Position numbers and translations under genes: made by a program | Shown here: positions 45,401 to 52,539 of the stretch, in pieces | Position numbering within the stretch: the first letter of the stretch is position 1 | Layout: each line of letters starts with the position of its first letter | Assembly (NCBI GenBank): GCA_910587075.1 | Contig: CAJUKE010000001.1 | Location: forward strand, 210,607 to 274,606 | Direction: 5' to 3' | DNA length: 64,000 nt | DNA from: an uncultured Muribaculaceae bacterium | GTDB taxonomy: Bacteria > Bacteroidota > Bacteroidia > Bacteroidales > Muribaculaceae | The notes under the pieces: model-generated | Told to the model about the DNA's origin: nothing | The model's input: the letters and a program-made list of their open reading frames with translations, nothing else | The model's database searches: none

Positions 45401-45793
45401 CACAAGACTACCATCAACGTGACCGGCCATAACCTCACCGGCGACATCACCCTGGCAATGGGTGGCTCCAACCCCTCGAACTTTACCCTCAGCAAGGAGA
45501 AACTCCCCGCACAGGGTGGCAGCTTCGACCTCACCTTCCTTACCGACCTCGAAGGTGTGCACGAGGCATATGTCGAGCTGAAATCGCCCGGAGCGCCCAC
45601 CCACTTCATCCTGCTGGCCTATAACGCCAAGGCATCGTCGGGCGTTACCGCGATAGCCTCCGACGCCGACGGCCGCTTCACGGTTTACAACGCGGCCGGT
45701 GTCAGAGTGCTCGTTACAGCCGACCCCGCCGACATCTCCGCCCTCCCCGCCGGACTCTATATTGTAAACGGCAAAAAACACATTGTAAAGTAA
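42410..45793 (+). CDS. Large secreted modular protein with choice-of-anchor-J-like and T9SS sorting domains
   Basis: A protein of 1127 residues with a signal peptide (to about 24). It appears built of beta modules: a jelly-roll-like N-terminal region starting LLFSDNFDYAVGNLKG (about 25-260); an Ig-like repeat (about 270-375); an OB-fold-like part (about 378-565, TNSLQIAQQNPEAFESLVLN); two Hydin/ASPM-like Ig repeats (about 575-790, with VTVSYNPTAIGKHTARLNF and LRITFAPKSEGTFTERIEIS); a choice-of-anchor-J-like jelly roll (about 803-985, LNENFDGAVRNKPLQLQGW); a further Ig repeat (about 990-1075); and a T9SS sorting domain (FTVYNAAGVRVLV, ISALPAGLYIVNGK). No catalytic motif is evident. A surface adhesin or binding protein is possible. 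A hairpin at 45844-45873 may end the transcript. Confidence 0.75.
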   Translation: MKKLLKNFATAALLSSALAPAANAELLFSDNFDYAVGNLKGQGEWLQYGAKTAAPVQVVAQSLTYPGYQTAAVGGAARLAGELNAQDQSVFHDITGTDTPQDLYVGMLVCVNAVPENCKAASIAFVSNNYKGYVDTSNPTAKGNLFILNGSDASHFKLGLSKSTTAVKISTETEFELGKTYCLIMKYAYGDGSNDDVISVWMNAASESDTPALTTSDGTDYSGTYGAARGILLQQGGSSVKAAPTMMVDAVRGATDWASLFTDDEGEGDKGDPAVSISATEFNDDPLAAFVTGTATKQFTIRATGITDDIILSVSGADGLTVEPATIAKSDALSAAGAVATVTYNPATDGTFEGTLTLASGESTASTTFTAIAYPVKQLTNSLQIAQQNPEAFESLVLNSTVTISYIDEKTGTIYGYDIAGGVAFKNDFVDFEGVKVGDKVKKIFGYMTSELDVPYFLPLYPTLGTIVSSGNNVNAIDVNLGDIVTSPELYIHRLVKVSDVTFKAEEGATFGTSTVDITSGPTSAAGKVLPFAGSDLVGTAIPASANSVTGISRSMSIASISPRNLADIELAPVGEPELEIASEQLFTGEAAEIGKATAVLRFTVAAKNLTNPVSVYLTGTNRDMFSVDTEEIAAGSGTTTVTVSYNPTAIGKHTARLNFDTTPSELAKGFNFTFLAFDPQNMPEATADTAALTPFEVATAGETQVQTVNITSANLPDYGTIKVLGDANGAFIINSTMLMKSGQTALRITFAPKSEGTFTERIEISGVKLPAQTFTVTGTCGGSLPEQPAEGDELKFDTSAPLRLLNENFDGAVRNKPLQLQGWVNNAAIGKRAWWGFDFADGNKAAKVTAYDSNAAIGAEDPCQMLLLTPALDFANSESKLLTFRVMGQYMADGMTDLLRVVYCDVADGEPYYQEIQGLNIPASADYNDEWIDYVVDFEGQDLADTFFIGFLFDSNRGRDNSAVYYIDDVTYGRTDVPQIKSDLRTIEAEVEPFAPHKTTINVTGHNLTGDITLAMGGSNPSNFTLSKEKLPAQGGSFDLTFLTDLEGVHEAYVELKSPGAPTHFILLAYNAKASSGVTAIASDADGRFTVYNAAGVRVLVTADPADISALPAGLYIVNGKKHIVK

Positions 45794-45843
45794 CACCCCC
45801 TACCATCTCCGCGCGCCTCGGCGCCCGGAGAGCTCATACCACC

Positions 45844-45873
45844 AAGCCCCGGCCGCCCGCGCTGCCGGGGCTT
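45844..45873 (+). terminator. Probable terminator after the 42410 gene
   Basis: A perfect 10-bp GC-rich stem (AAGCCCCGGC with GCCGGGGCTT) and a 10-nt loop, 50 nt after the stop. The tail (GCCATTTAAC) is only weakly T-rich. Confidence 0.55.
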
Positions 45874-45970
45874 GCCATTTAACAAACATCTTTACACTAA
45901 TCGGGCGCTCATCGGGCGCATTTCGCGACCCTCGCAGAGGCGTTGAAGTTAAAATTAATGGCCGAAAATT

Positions 45971-46000
45971 TTGTCAGTTGGAAATATAGTCATAATTTTG
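45971..46000 (+). promoter_or_regulatory. Promoter of the exbB-exbD-exbD-tonB operon
   Basis: TTG (45971-45973), a 19-bp spacer, and TAATTTTG (45993-46000) match both parts of the Bacteroidota promoter. Transcription would start near 46006 and give a leader of about 325 nt, unusually long for this window. Confidence 0.65.
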
Positions 46001-46029
46001 CAGATAGCTTTAGAAGACTATACCTTAAC

Positions 46030-46062
46030 ATGCCTGAAAACTTATACGTTTCAATCCGATAA
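46030..46062 (+). other. Tiny open frame in the exbB leader
   Basis: ATG to TAA encoding MPENLYVSIR, about 25 nt after the predicted transcript start and 22 nt ahead of the competing hairpins. It could be a leader peptide; such short frames also occur by chance. Confidence 0.25.
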
Positions 46063-46084
46063 ACCTAAGCCCCCGCCTACAGCC

Positions 46085-46140
46085 AAAGTTCGGGGTAACA
46101 AACTTTAACCATCCCGAAGCCGCATAACCAACTTTCGGGA
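46085..46140 (+). promoter_or_regulatory. Competing hairpins in the exbB leader
   Basis: Segment B (TCCCGAA, 46112-46118) can pair with A upstream (TTCGGGG, 46089-46095, one G-U) or perfectly with C downstream (TTCGGGA, 46134-46140). A 6-bp hairpin AAAGTT/AACTTT (46085-46090 with 46101-46106) competes with A-B. Such mutually exclusive pairing is the architecture of attenuators and riboregulators. No known riboswitch consensus is recognised. Confidence 0.4.
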
Positions 46141-46330
46141 GGTAATAAACACGGAAACTATTCGTTTTTCACAATGTAAGGCATAAATTCTGCCGCGAAG
46201 CCGCGCACCCGCCACCCGCCCACGGGCTGACGGAGCAGGGAAGAGCCCGACAGCGCGCTTGAGAGTGAACAAAATCAATTAAATCAATTATTAACAATAA
46301 CTTACAATCTAAAAAGTAACATTTCAAGTT

Positions 46331-47203
46331 ATGGAAGCTCAAAAGCCCAATCCCGCAAAGCAGCCCGCAGCTGTAAAACCCGGTAGCAACGTACGCGGCA
46401 TCAAGAACGCCTTCCTGGTGATTCTCGCCTGCTTCGTAGTGGCAGTATGCCTGTTCCTCTTCGTGTTCGGCCACCCCTCCCACTTCGACGCTGAAGGCTA
46501 CAACGGCGTATCCATGTGGTTCGCTCCCGAAGAATTCGAGAAAGCACACCCCCTCGACCTCATCGGCACCATCTTCAAAGGCGGCGTCATCGTGCCTATC
46601 CTTCAGACCCTCTTCCTCACCGTTATCGTTCTCTCTGTTGAACGCGCCATCGCTCTGAAGAGCGCCAAGGGCACCGGTTCCATCGCCAAGTTCGTTTCCG
46701 AAGTTAAGAAGTGCCTCGCCAAGAACGACATCCAGGCCGCCCAGGCTCTCTGCAAGAAGCAGAAAGGATCTGTAGCCGCCGTTGTTTCCGCAGCCCTCAA
46801 CCGCTACGAGGAAATGGACAAGAACACCGTCCTGACCAAGGAGCAGAAGATCGCCACCCTCCAGAAGGAAGTTGAAGAGGCTACCGCCATCGAGATGCCC
46901 TCGCTGCAGCAGAACCTCCCCATCGTGGCTACCCTCACCACCCTCGGTACTCTCGTCGGCCTTCTCGGTACCGTTATCGGTATGATCAAATCGTTCCAGG
47001 CCCTCTCCGCTTCCGGCGCTCCTGACTCGTCCGAGCTCTCGACCGGTATCTCCGAGGCCCTTGTGAACACCGCCTTCGGTATCGCCACCGGTGCTTTCGC
47101 TGTAATCTCCTACAACTTCTACACCAACAAGATCGACAACCTCACCTACGCTATCGACGAAATCGGCTTCTCGATCGTTCAGTCGTTCGCAGCTACCCAC
47201 TGA
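46331..47203 (+). CDS. exbB: MotA/TolQ/ExbB proton channel family protein
   Basis: A protein of 290 residues. It forms, with ExbD, the proton channel that powers TonB. Membrane segments lie at about 27-47, 76-96, 195-217 and 240-262. Family features: VPILQTLFLTVIVLSVERAI, PIVATLTTLGTLVGLLGTVI with the conserved GLLGTVIGM, and a C-terminal GISEALVNTAFGIATGAFAV. It is the first gene of a four-gene operon, followed by exbD after 51 bp. The operon is a good candidate to energise SusC-type transporters. Confidence 0.93.
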   Translation: MEAQKPNPAKQPAAVKPGSNVRGIKNAFLVILACFVVAVCLFLFVFGHPSHFDAEGYNGVSMWFAPEEFEKAHPLDLIGTIFKGGVIVPILQTLFLTVIVLSVERAIALKSAKGTGSIAKFVSEVKKCLAKNDIQAAQALCKKQKGSVAAVVSAALNRYEEMDKNTVLTKEQKIATLQKEVEEATAIEMPSLQQNLPIVATLTTLGTLVGLLGTVIGMIKSFQALSASGAPDSSELSTGISEALVNTAFGIATGAFAVISYNFYTNKIDNLTYAIDEIGFSIVQSFAATH

Positions 47204-47254
47204 TCCCGCGGTTTACAGATAAATAATAACACAAAAGTTTATAAAACGTAAATC

Positions 47255-47986
47255 ATGGGAAAAGTAAAACCAAAAAGAAAGAGTACCCTCATCGACATGA
47301 CCGCGATGAGTGACGTTACCGTTCTTTTGCTTACTTTCTTCATGCTGACCTCGACCTTCCTCCAGAAAGAGCCCGTGACGGTGATCACCCCCTCGTCTGT
47401 TTCTGAGATCAAGGTTCCCACAGCCAACGTGGCCCAGGTGCTCGTGGCGCCCCAGGGAAAGGTGTTCCTTTCGCTGCTCGGCGACGCCGATCCTGACCGC
47501 GCCGAGGAGTGGGGTTCAGAAGCGCTTCGCAAGGAGGCCCTCAAGACTGCGGCCGCCAACTACGAAGCCTATACCGGGAAGAAGACCGGCCTCACGCCCC
47601 TCGACCTGGAAAAGTTTGCAAAGAACGCTTCATTCGGCGTCCCCCTGTCGAAGATGCACGAATTCCTGATGCTCGACCAGACCAAGCAGGATGAGTGGCT
47701 CGGCGACATCGAACGCAAGGACACCGGAATCCCCTTTGATGAGATCCGCTATACCGACCAGAACGGGAACCAGCTCACCACGAACGAGTTCCAGATTTGG
47801 ATGCGCGCGATCTACAATTCGTCGAACTCCAACATTCATGACGCCATCCAGAAGGGCGAAGGCATCGCTGTCAAGTCTGACCGCGGCACTAAGTTCGAGA
47901 CCATCCACAAGGTGCTCGACAACCTTCAGACCATCAAGATGAACAAGTTCTCCGTCATGACTGCCCTTAAAACTGAAGCAGACTAA
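47255..47986 (+). CDS. exbD: ExbD/TolR biopolymer transport protein (first copy)
   Basis: A protein of 243 residues, longer than the roughly 140 of enterobacterial ExbD. A short basic N-terminus (KVKPKRKST) precedes the membrane helix with the proton-carrying D20 (TAMSDVTVLLLTFFMLTSTF). The periplasmic part has an insert rich in charged residues (about 95-170) between the ITPSSVSEIKVPT strand and the terminal VKSDRGTKFETIHKVLDNLQ segment. It is followed 2 bp later by a second exbD gene, the common Bacteroidota arrangement. Confidence 0.9.
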   Translation: MGKVKPKRKSTLIDMTAMSDVTVLLLTFFMLTSTFLQKEPVTVITPSSVSEIKVPTANVAQVLVAPQGKVFLSLLGDADPDRAEEWGSEALRKEALKTAAANYEAYTGKKTGLTPLDLEKFAKNASFGVPLSKMHEFLMLDQTKQDEWLGDIERKDTGIPFDEIRYTDQNGNQLTTNEFQIWMRAIYNSSNSNIHDAIQKGEGIAVKSDRGTKFETIHKVLDNLQTIKMNKFSVMTALKTEAD

Positions 47987-47988
47987 AT

Positions 47989-48696
47989 ATGGCACAGATA
48001 GAACAATCCGATGGGGGCAAGAAAAAGAAAGGCGCCCAGAAAAAAATGGCTATCCACGTCGACTTCACCCCGATGGTCGACATGAACATGCTTCTGATCA
48101 CGTTCTTCATGCTGTGTACCACCATGATTAAGTCTCAGACCCTGTCGATCGCGCTTCCCACCAATGAGAAGCTCGAACAGACAGAGCTTCAGAAGGCGAA
48201 GGAATCCGAAGCAATCACCATGATCCTCGACACCGTCTACGACGACAACGGCGGAGTGAAGGGCAACACCGTTTACTACTATTTCGGCAAACCCGTCACT
48301 GAGTTCAACGGCGACCAGCTCGTGAGCTCCAACATCGAGGTTACCCACTTCGAAGGCAACGAGGGCATCACCCCCCGCGGCATCCGCAAGATCCTCAACG
48401 AGCGCAACAAAGACGTGCTCAAGCAGGTTGAGGAGCAGAAACAGCTCTGGCGCGACAAGAAAATCACCGAGGAGCAGTTCCAGGAAGCAGCCAAGAAGAT
48501 CCGTAACAACGATCAGCTGACCCGTCCCGTGGTCATCATCAAGCCCATGCCGGAAGCATCGTGGGAGAGCGTCATCTCCGCCCTCGACGAGATGCAGATC
48601 AACCAGATTTCGCGCTACCAGCTCGGCAACATGACCGACGTTGACAAGGCCATGGTGTTCAACACCGACGAGTTCAAGAAATCCCACAAGGAGTAA
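47989..48696 (+). CDS. exbD: ExbD/TolR biopolymer transport protein (second copy)
   Basis: A protein of 235 residues. A basic N-terminus (GGKKKKGAQKK) leads into the membrane helix with the proton-carrying D31 (FTPMVDMNMLLITFFMLCTT). The periplasmic part is long and charged (about 55-180), ending with RPVVIIKPMPEASWESVISA and ALDEMQINQISRYQL. It begins 2 bp after the first exbD and is followed by tonB after 44 bp. The two ExbD copies may form a heteromeric channel partner, as inferred for related Bacteroidota. Confidence 0.9.
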   Translation: MAQIEQSDGGKKKKGAQKKMAIHVDFTPMVDMNMLLITFFMLCTTMIKSQTLSIALPTNEKLEQTELQKAKESEAITMILDTVYDDNGGVKGNTVYYYFGKPVTEFNGDQLVSSNIEVTHFEGNEGITPRGIRKILNERNKDVLKQVEEQKQLWRDKKITEEQFQEAAKKIRNNDQLTRPVVIIKPMPEASWESVISALDEMQINQISRYQLGNMTDVDKAMVFNTDEFKKSHKE

Positions 48697-48740
48697 TCGA
48701 TGACAGTCTATATTAACTAACCGCAAAAAGAAGAATCAAC

Positions 48741-49598
48741 ATGGCAAAAGATGTAGATCTTTCATCGAAAGAATGGACCGACTTAATCTTCGAAGGGAAG
48801 AATAAGGACTTCGGCGCATACCAGCTCCGCAAACAGAGTGACGGCCGCCACAACCGCGCCATGATCATCGTTATCATCGGCCTGGTTCTGTGTCTGATCG
48901 GCGGTTACTTCTGGGGTATGTACAACGACTACCGCCGCGAACAGAAGGAGCTCGAACTCCAGGCTCAGCTCGAACAGCAGCTCGCCGCTATGGAAGAGCA
49001 GGTTGAAGAGCAGCCCGAGGAAGAAATCCAGCAGGCGGTTGAAGAACCCGTGCAGGAAGAGGCTCTCCCCGAGGAGATCCTCAACACCATCAAGGATACC
49101 GAAATCGCTATCGCCGAGGACAATGAAGTGACCGAGGACATCACCTCCAAGGACGAAGTTCAGGAATCGACAGCCGCTGCCGGCGCCTCGACCTTCGACC
49201 AGGGTACCGACGACCTCAACGTCGTTCGCGAACACAAGGAGGAAATCATCGTCGAGGAGAAGAAAGAACCCGTCAAGGAGGAAGTCTTCACCGCCGTCGA
49301 GCAGATGCCCCAGTTCCCCGGTGGCGACGCCGAGCTCCTGAAGTACATCGCGACTCACATCAAATATCCTACTATGGCCGCTGAAAACAACATCCAGGGC
49401 CGCGTGGTAGTGAAGTTCGTTGTGAAGAAGGATGGCCAGGTAGGCGACGTGGTAGTGCTCCGCGGCCGCGACCCGGACCTCGACAAGGAGGCCCAGCGCG
49501 TGGTCAAGACCCTGCCCAAGTTTATCCCCGGCAAGATGAATGGCCAGGCTGTAGCCGTATGGTACACCCTCCCCATCAACTTCAAGCTCCAGCAGTAA
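48741..49598 (+). CDS. tonB: TonB-family energy transducer
   Basis: A protein of 285 residues. A cytoplasmic N-terminus with the Bacteroidota motif NKDFGAYQLRK precedes the single membrane helix (about 41-60, MIIVIIGLVLCLIGGYFWG). A long Glu/Gln-rich periplasmic spacer follows (about 65-185, rich in EEQ and EEPV). The C-terminal TonB domain (about 200-285) has MPQFPGGDAELLKYIATHI, YPTMAAENNIQGRVVVKF and WYTLPINFKL. It contacts TonB-dependent receptors and passes on proton-motive energy. A 12-bp hairpin follows 27 bp after the stop. Confidence 0.94.
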   Translation: MAKDVDLSSKEWTDLIFEGKNKDFGAYQLRKQSDGRHNRAMIIVIIGLVLCLIGGYFWGMYNDYRREQKELELQAQLEQQLAAMEEQVEEQPEEEIQQAVEEPVQEEALPEEILNTIKDTEIAIAEDNEVTEDITSKDEVQESTAAAGASTFDQGTDDLNVVREHKEEIIVEEKKEPVKEEVFTAVEQMPQFPGGDAELLKYIATHIKYPTMAAENNIQGRVVVKFVVKKDGQVGDVVVLRGRDPDLDKEAQRVVKTLPKFIPGKMNGQAVAVWYTLPINFKLQQ

Positions 49599-49624
49599 TA
49601 CCAGCACAACCCCAACCGACAATA

Positions 49625-49653
49625 GCGCGGCTCCGGCATCCCCGGGGCCGCGC
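49625..49653 (+). terminator. Terminator of the exbB-tonB operon
   Basis: A 12-bp GC-rich stem with one G-U pair (arms 49625-49636 and 49642-49653) and loop CATCC, 27 nt after the tonB stop. The downstream tail (CTGTCATTTA) is only modestly T-rich. Confidence 0.65.
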
Positions 49654-49730
49654 CTGTCATTTACCCCCGTCACCAACTGGCGGCTCGCGCCGGACGAGAT
49701 AGCGCGATTTGCGTGATTTTGAGCTCCCTA

Positions 49731-49761
49731 TTGCCATAATTAAATTATTTTCATAAATTTG
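49731..49761 (+). promoter_or_regulatory. Promoter of the leucine-rich-repeat protein gene
   Basis: TTG (49731-49733), a 20-bp spacer and TAAATTTG (49754-49761) match the Bacteroidota promoter. The leader is about 95 nt. Confidence 0.6.
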
Positions 49762-49861
49762 CGGTATCAGGCCGCCCCAGCATAGCCCCGGCCTGGGGTT
49801 AAGCGAGGCAGGTCCTCACGAAACACACCAATCAAAAATTGATTAACACACCAATCTACTT

Positions 49862-51496
49862 ATGAAGAAACTTCTACTTCTTATGGCGGTGACGCTCACC
49901 CTCGGCCTCACCACCCGCGCCGCTGACGGCGACGAGTTCACCGTCGACAACCTCAAGTACAAAGTCCTCTCCGAAGAAGCCCAAACCGCCTCCATCATCG
50001 GCACCACAGCCTCTAAACCCACAGGAGAACTCACCATCCCCCAACTCGTCAACAACCAATCCTCCCACTACACCATCACCGAAATAGGCAAACTCGCATT
50101 CAGTCGCTGCAGCCGCTTGACATCCGTCACGATCCCCAATTCGGTAACCAGAATCGGCAACTCAGCATTCGAGTATTGCAGCGGTCTCACATCCATGACC
50201 ATTCCCAGTTCCATAACAGAAATCACCGATAGCACATTCGCCAATTGCAGAGGTTTGACAGCCATAACAATCCCCAACTCGGTAACCAAAATCGGCAATT
50301 CCGCATTCCGCAGTTGCAGAGGCTTGACAGACATATCCATCCCCAACTCGGTAACTGAAATCGGCACGTTGGCGTTTTATTATTGCGAGGGGTTAACATC
50401 CGTAACCATCCCTAACTCAGTTACTGAAATCAGCGACAGCGCATTTTATCGTTGCAGCGGCCTGACATCCGTAACAATCCCCACCTCGGTAACCAAGATT
50501 GGCAGCGCCGCATTCAGTTATTGCAGCGGCCTCACATCCGTAATAATCCCCAATTCGGTAACCGTAATAGGCAACTCCGCATTCGAAGAATGCGGTGGTC
50601 TCTCTGCCATAACATTACCCAACTCGATTACTGAGATCAGCGACAAAACATTCAATAATTGCAGCGTTCTAACATCCGTAACAATCCCTGGCTCTGTAAC
50701 CGCGATAGGAGAGTACGCGTTCTATAACTGCAGAGGACTTACAACCATCACAATACCTGGTTCGGTGATTACAATCGGTAAAAACGCGTTTGATCACTGC
50801 AGCGGCCTCACATCCGCAACCATCCCCGACTCAGTGACTGAAATAGGCCGCTACGCATTCGGTTATTGCAGCGGTCTGGAATCCGTTACCATCCCCAACT
50901 CGGTGACTGTACTCGGCGATAGAGCATTCATTTATTGCAGAAGCCTTACAGCCTTAACCATATCCAGCTCGGTGACTGAAATCAGTGAGTGGGCATTCGC
51001 CGGTTGCAGAAGCCTGACAGCCGTCACAATCCCTAACTTGGTGACTAAAATCGGCGAGAACGCGTTCAATGGCTGCGAAACACTTTCATCCGTAACAATC
51101 CCCAGCTCGGTTACAGAAATCGGGGAGAGGGCATTAATGAGTTGCAACGCGTTATCAATTGTCAATTGCTACGCGATTAATCCCCCAACTATTACTGATC
51201 GTACGTTTGAAGATGTCGAAACGAGCAGTGTTGAACTGCACGTCGCAAAAGACGCGGAAACGGCGTATAAGGAAACCAAATACTGGAAGGACTTTTCCAT
51301 CATCGCGGATCTTGACAGCGTGTCGGGAATCGAGGGGATCGAGGCTGACGGCAGCAAGAGTGATGAGGCTAACGGCAGCGACGCCACCGCCGAATACTTC
51401 GACCTCAACGGCGTGCGCGTCAATGGCGAAGCCCTCGCCCCGGGCCTCTACCTCAAGCGCCAAGGTGCCAGCACTGCCAAAGTGCTGGTGAAGTAA
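49862..51496 (+). CDS. BspA-like leucine-rich repeat surface protein with T9SS sorting domain
   Basis: A protein of 544 residues with a signal peptide (MKKLLLLMAVTLTLGLTTRA). Residues 86-430 are 15 uninterrupted 23-residue repeats of the type LTSVTIPNSVTEIGNSAF followed by xxCxx (LRR_5/TpLRR, BspA type), preceded by one partial repeat. A spacer follows, then EYFDLNGVRVNGEALAPGLY and a basic-tailed end, a T9SS type A-like sorting signal. BspA-type proteins of other Bacteroidota and treponemes bind host matrix proteins; a similar adhesion role is inferred. It has its own promoter and a strong terminator. Confidence 0.88.
   Translation: MKKLLLLMAVTLTLGLTTRAADGDEFTVDNLKYKVLSEEAQTASIIGTTASKPTGELTIPQLVNNQSSHYTITEIGKLAFSRCSRLTSVTIPNSVTRIGNSAFEYCSGLTSMTIPSSITEITDSTFANCRGLTAITIPNSVTKIGNSAFRSCRGLTDISIPNSVTEIGTLAFYYCEGLTSVTIPNSVTEISDSAFYRCSGLTSVTIPTSVTKIGSAAFSYCSGLTSVIIPNSVTVIGNSAFEECGGLSAITLPNSITEISDKTFNNCSVLTSVTIPGSVTAIGEYAFYNCRGLTTITIPGSVITIGKNAFDHCSGLTSATIPDSVTEIGRYAFGYCSGLESVTIPNSVTVLGDRAFIYCRSLTALTISSSVTEISEWAFAGCRSLTAVTIPNLVTKIGENAFNGCETLSSVTIPSSVTEIGERALMSCNALSIVNCYAINPPTITDRTFEDVETSSVELHVAKDAETAYKETKYWKDFSIIADLDSVSGIEGIEADGSKSDEANGSDATAEYFDLNGVRVNGEALAPGLYLKRQGASTAKVLVK
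50117..51151 (+). repeat. 15 tandem 69-bp coding repeats
   Basis: Exactly 15 units of 69 bp (1035 bp) encode the 23-residue leucine-rich repeats. Units are diverged at the DNA level but share stretches such as ACATCCGTAACAATCCC. Such arrays can change copy number by recombination. Confidence 0.85.
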
Positions 51497-51547
51497 CCCG
51501 CCCCCGACTTCCCCCGCTCCCGACTTCTAATTCGGAGATAAATCGGT

Positions 51548-51579
51548 AGCCGCGACTCCCCTACCGGGAGGCCGCGGCT
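51548..51579 (+). terminator. Terminator of the leucine-rich-repeat gene
   Basis: A 7-bp outer stem (AGCCGCG with CGCGGCT) and a 5-bp inner stem (CTCCC with GGGAG) with loop CTACC, followed by GCTTGTTAATC. It begins 52 nt after the stop. Confidence 0.65.
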
Positions 51580-51678
51580 GCTTGTTAATCGGAGACTAAC
51601 AGGGCGGAAAGAGGCCACTCCGTCGCTGCCCCGTTGGTCGAGCCGCACGGCCATACGGGGATTGTCGGGGATTTTTAG

Positions 51679-51686
51679 TAAATTCG
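51679..51686 (+). promoter_or_regulatory. Possible -7 element of ispD
   Basis: TAAATTCG, one mismatch to TAnnTTTG, 51 bp ahead of ispD. A TTG at 51662-51664 is too close (14 bp) for a standard -33 box. Confidence 0.3.
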
Positions 51687-51736
51687 CGTATATAATCATG
51701 AATTAGACGAGCACTTTCAATAAAGCATCAACTGGT

Positions 51737-52501
51737 ATGGCGATACAGACCGCAAACAATTCCAACCCCGCCACAGTCGGGGCGGGCGCCGGAAACATCC
51801 GGGAAGTGACCATTATTGTGGCCGCCGGAAGCGGCACGCGGTTCGGTTCCGACGTTCCGAAGCAGTTCCTCCCGCTGGAAGGGTTGCCGGTGGTATGCCA
51901 CAGCGTGCGCGCGTTCAGCGACACTTTTCCCGACGGCGCGGTGATCGTGGTTCTGCCTGCCGCCGACTTCGACCATTGGCGCGGCGTGGTCGCCGAGGCT
52001 TGCGAGCGGGCCGGCATCCGCCTCCCGCTGTTCGCCAAGGGGGGCGCGACCCGCTGGGAGTCGGTAAAAAACGGGCTTTCGGCCATCCCCGAAGGGGTAG
52101 CCGCGGGCGCCGCAGTGCTCGTCCATGACGGCGCGAGGCCCTTAATTCCCGTAGATGTGATAAACCGCGTGCGGTCGGCCACCCGGAATACCGACGCGGC
52201 CATCCCCGCGATCGAGGTCACCGACTCGCTGCGCCGCTTGGAGGATGGCACGGGACCGATGTCCGAACCCGTGAACAGGGCCGAATACCGCGCCGTGCAG
52301 ACCCCGCAGGGCGCAAGCCTCTGGCGTATGCGCGAAGCCTACTCCCTCCCCTACTCCGACGCGTTCACCGACGACGCCTCGGTTCTGGCCGAGGCGGGGT
52401 TCGTCAACCAGGTCCTCGTCAAGGGATCGCCCGAGAACATCAAGATTACCAACCCGTTTGACCTCGAAGTGGCCCGGCTGCTGCTGTCGCGCCGCGGATA
52501 A
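51737..52501 (+). CDS. ispD: 2-C-methyl-D-erythritol 4-phosphate cytidylyltransferase
   Basis: A protein of 254 residues. It couples CTP to methylerythritol phosphate in the non-mevalonate isoprenoid pathway. The nucleotide-binding signature is clear: TIIVAAGSGTRFGSDVPKQF, then GLPVVCHSVRAF. Other family segments are VLVHDGARPLI, VTDSLRRLED and RAVQTPQGASLW, with SPENIKITNPFDLEVA at the end. The first 23 residues (AIQTANNSNPATVGAGAGN and on) are an extra, weakly conserved-looking leader; a later start is possible but no other ATG lies between. recG follows 38 bp later, probably in one transcript. Confidence 0.95.
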   Translation: MAIQTANNSNPATVGAGAGNIREVTIIVAAGSGTRFGSDVPKQFLPLEGLPVVCHSVRAFSDTFPDGAVIVVLPAADFDHWRGVVAEACERAGIRLPLFAKGGATRWESVKNGLSAIPEGVAAGAAVLVHDGARPLIPVDVINRVRSATRNTDAAIPAIEVTDSLRRLEDGTGPMSEPVNRAEYRAVQTPQGASLWRMREAYSLPYSDAFTDDASVLAEAGFVNQVLVKGSPENIKITNPFDLEVARLLLSRRG

Positions 52502-52539
52502 GCTGTTAGCTTAAGCATATACCTACGGGACTGTTTGCG

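Larger units (their letters stand above)
45794..46330 (+). other. Long intergenic region and leader of the exbB operon
   Basis: 537 bp with no ordinary gene. From left to right: a hairpin at 45844-45873; a promoter at 45971-46000; a tiny open frame at 46030-46062; three complementary segments at 46085-46140 that can form competing hairpins; then about 190 nt of leader without an obvious feature. A frame antisense to exbB extends through part of it and was rejected. Confidence 0.7.

Noticed and set aside
44705..45796. 363-codon frame antisense to the large secreted protein
   Set aside because: No signal peptide or domain, and the forward frame has a continuous modular protein with a signal peptide and sorting tail.
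46169..47200. 343-codon frame antisense to exbB and its leader
   Set aside because: The forward frame encodes a clear ExbB; the reverse frame is a mirror of it with a random extension.
50117..51151. Regular repeats considered as a CRISPR array
   Set aside because: The period is 69 bp, in frame, diverged, and encodes leucine-rich repeats; there are no constant repeats with unique spacers and no cas genes.
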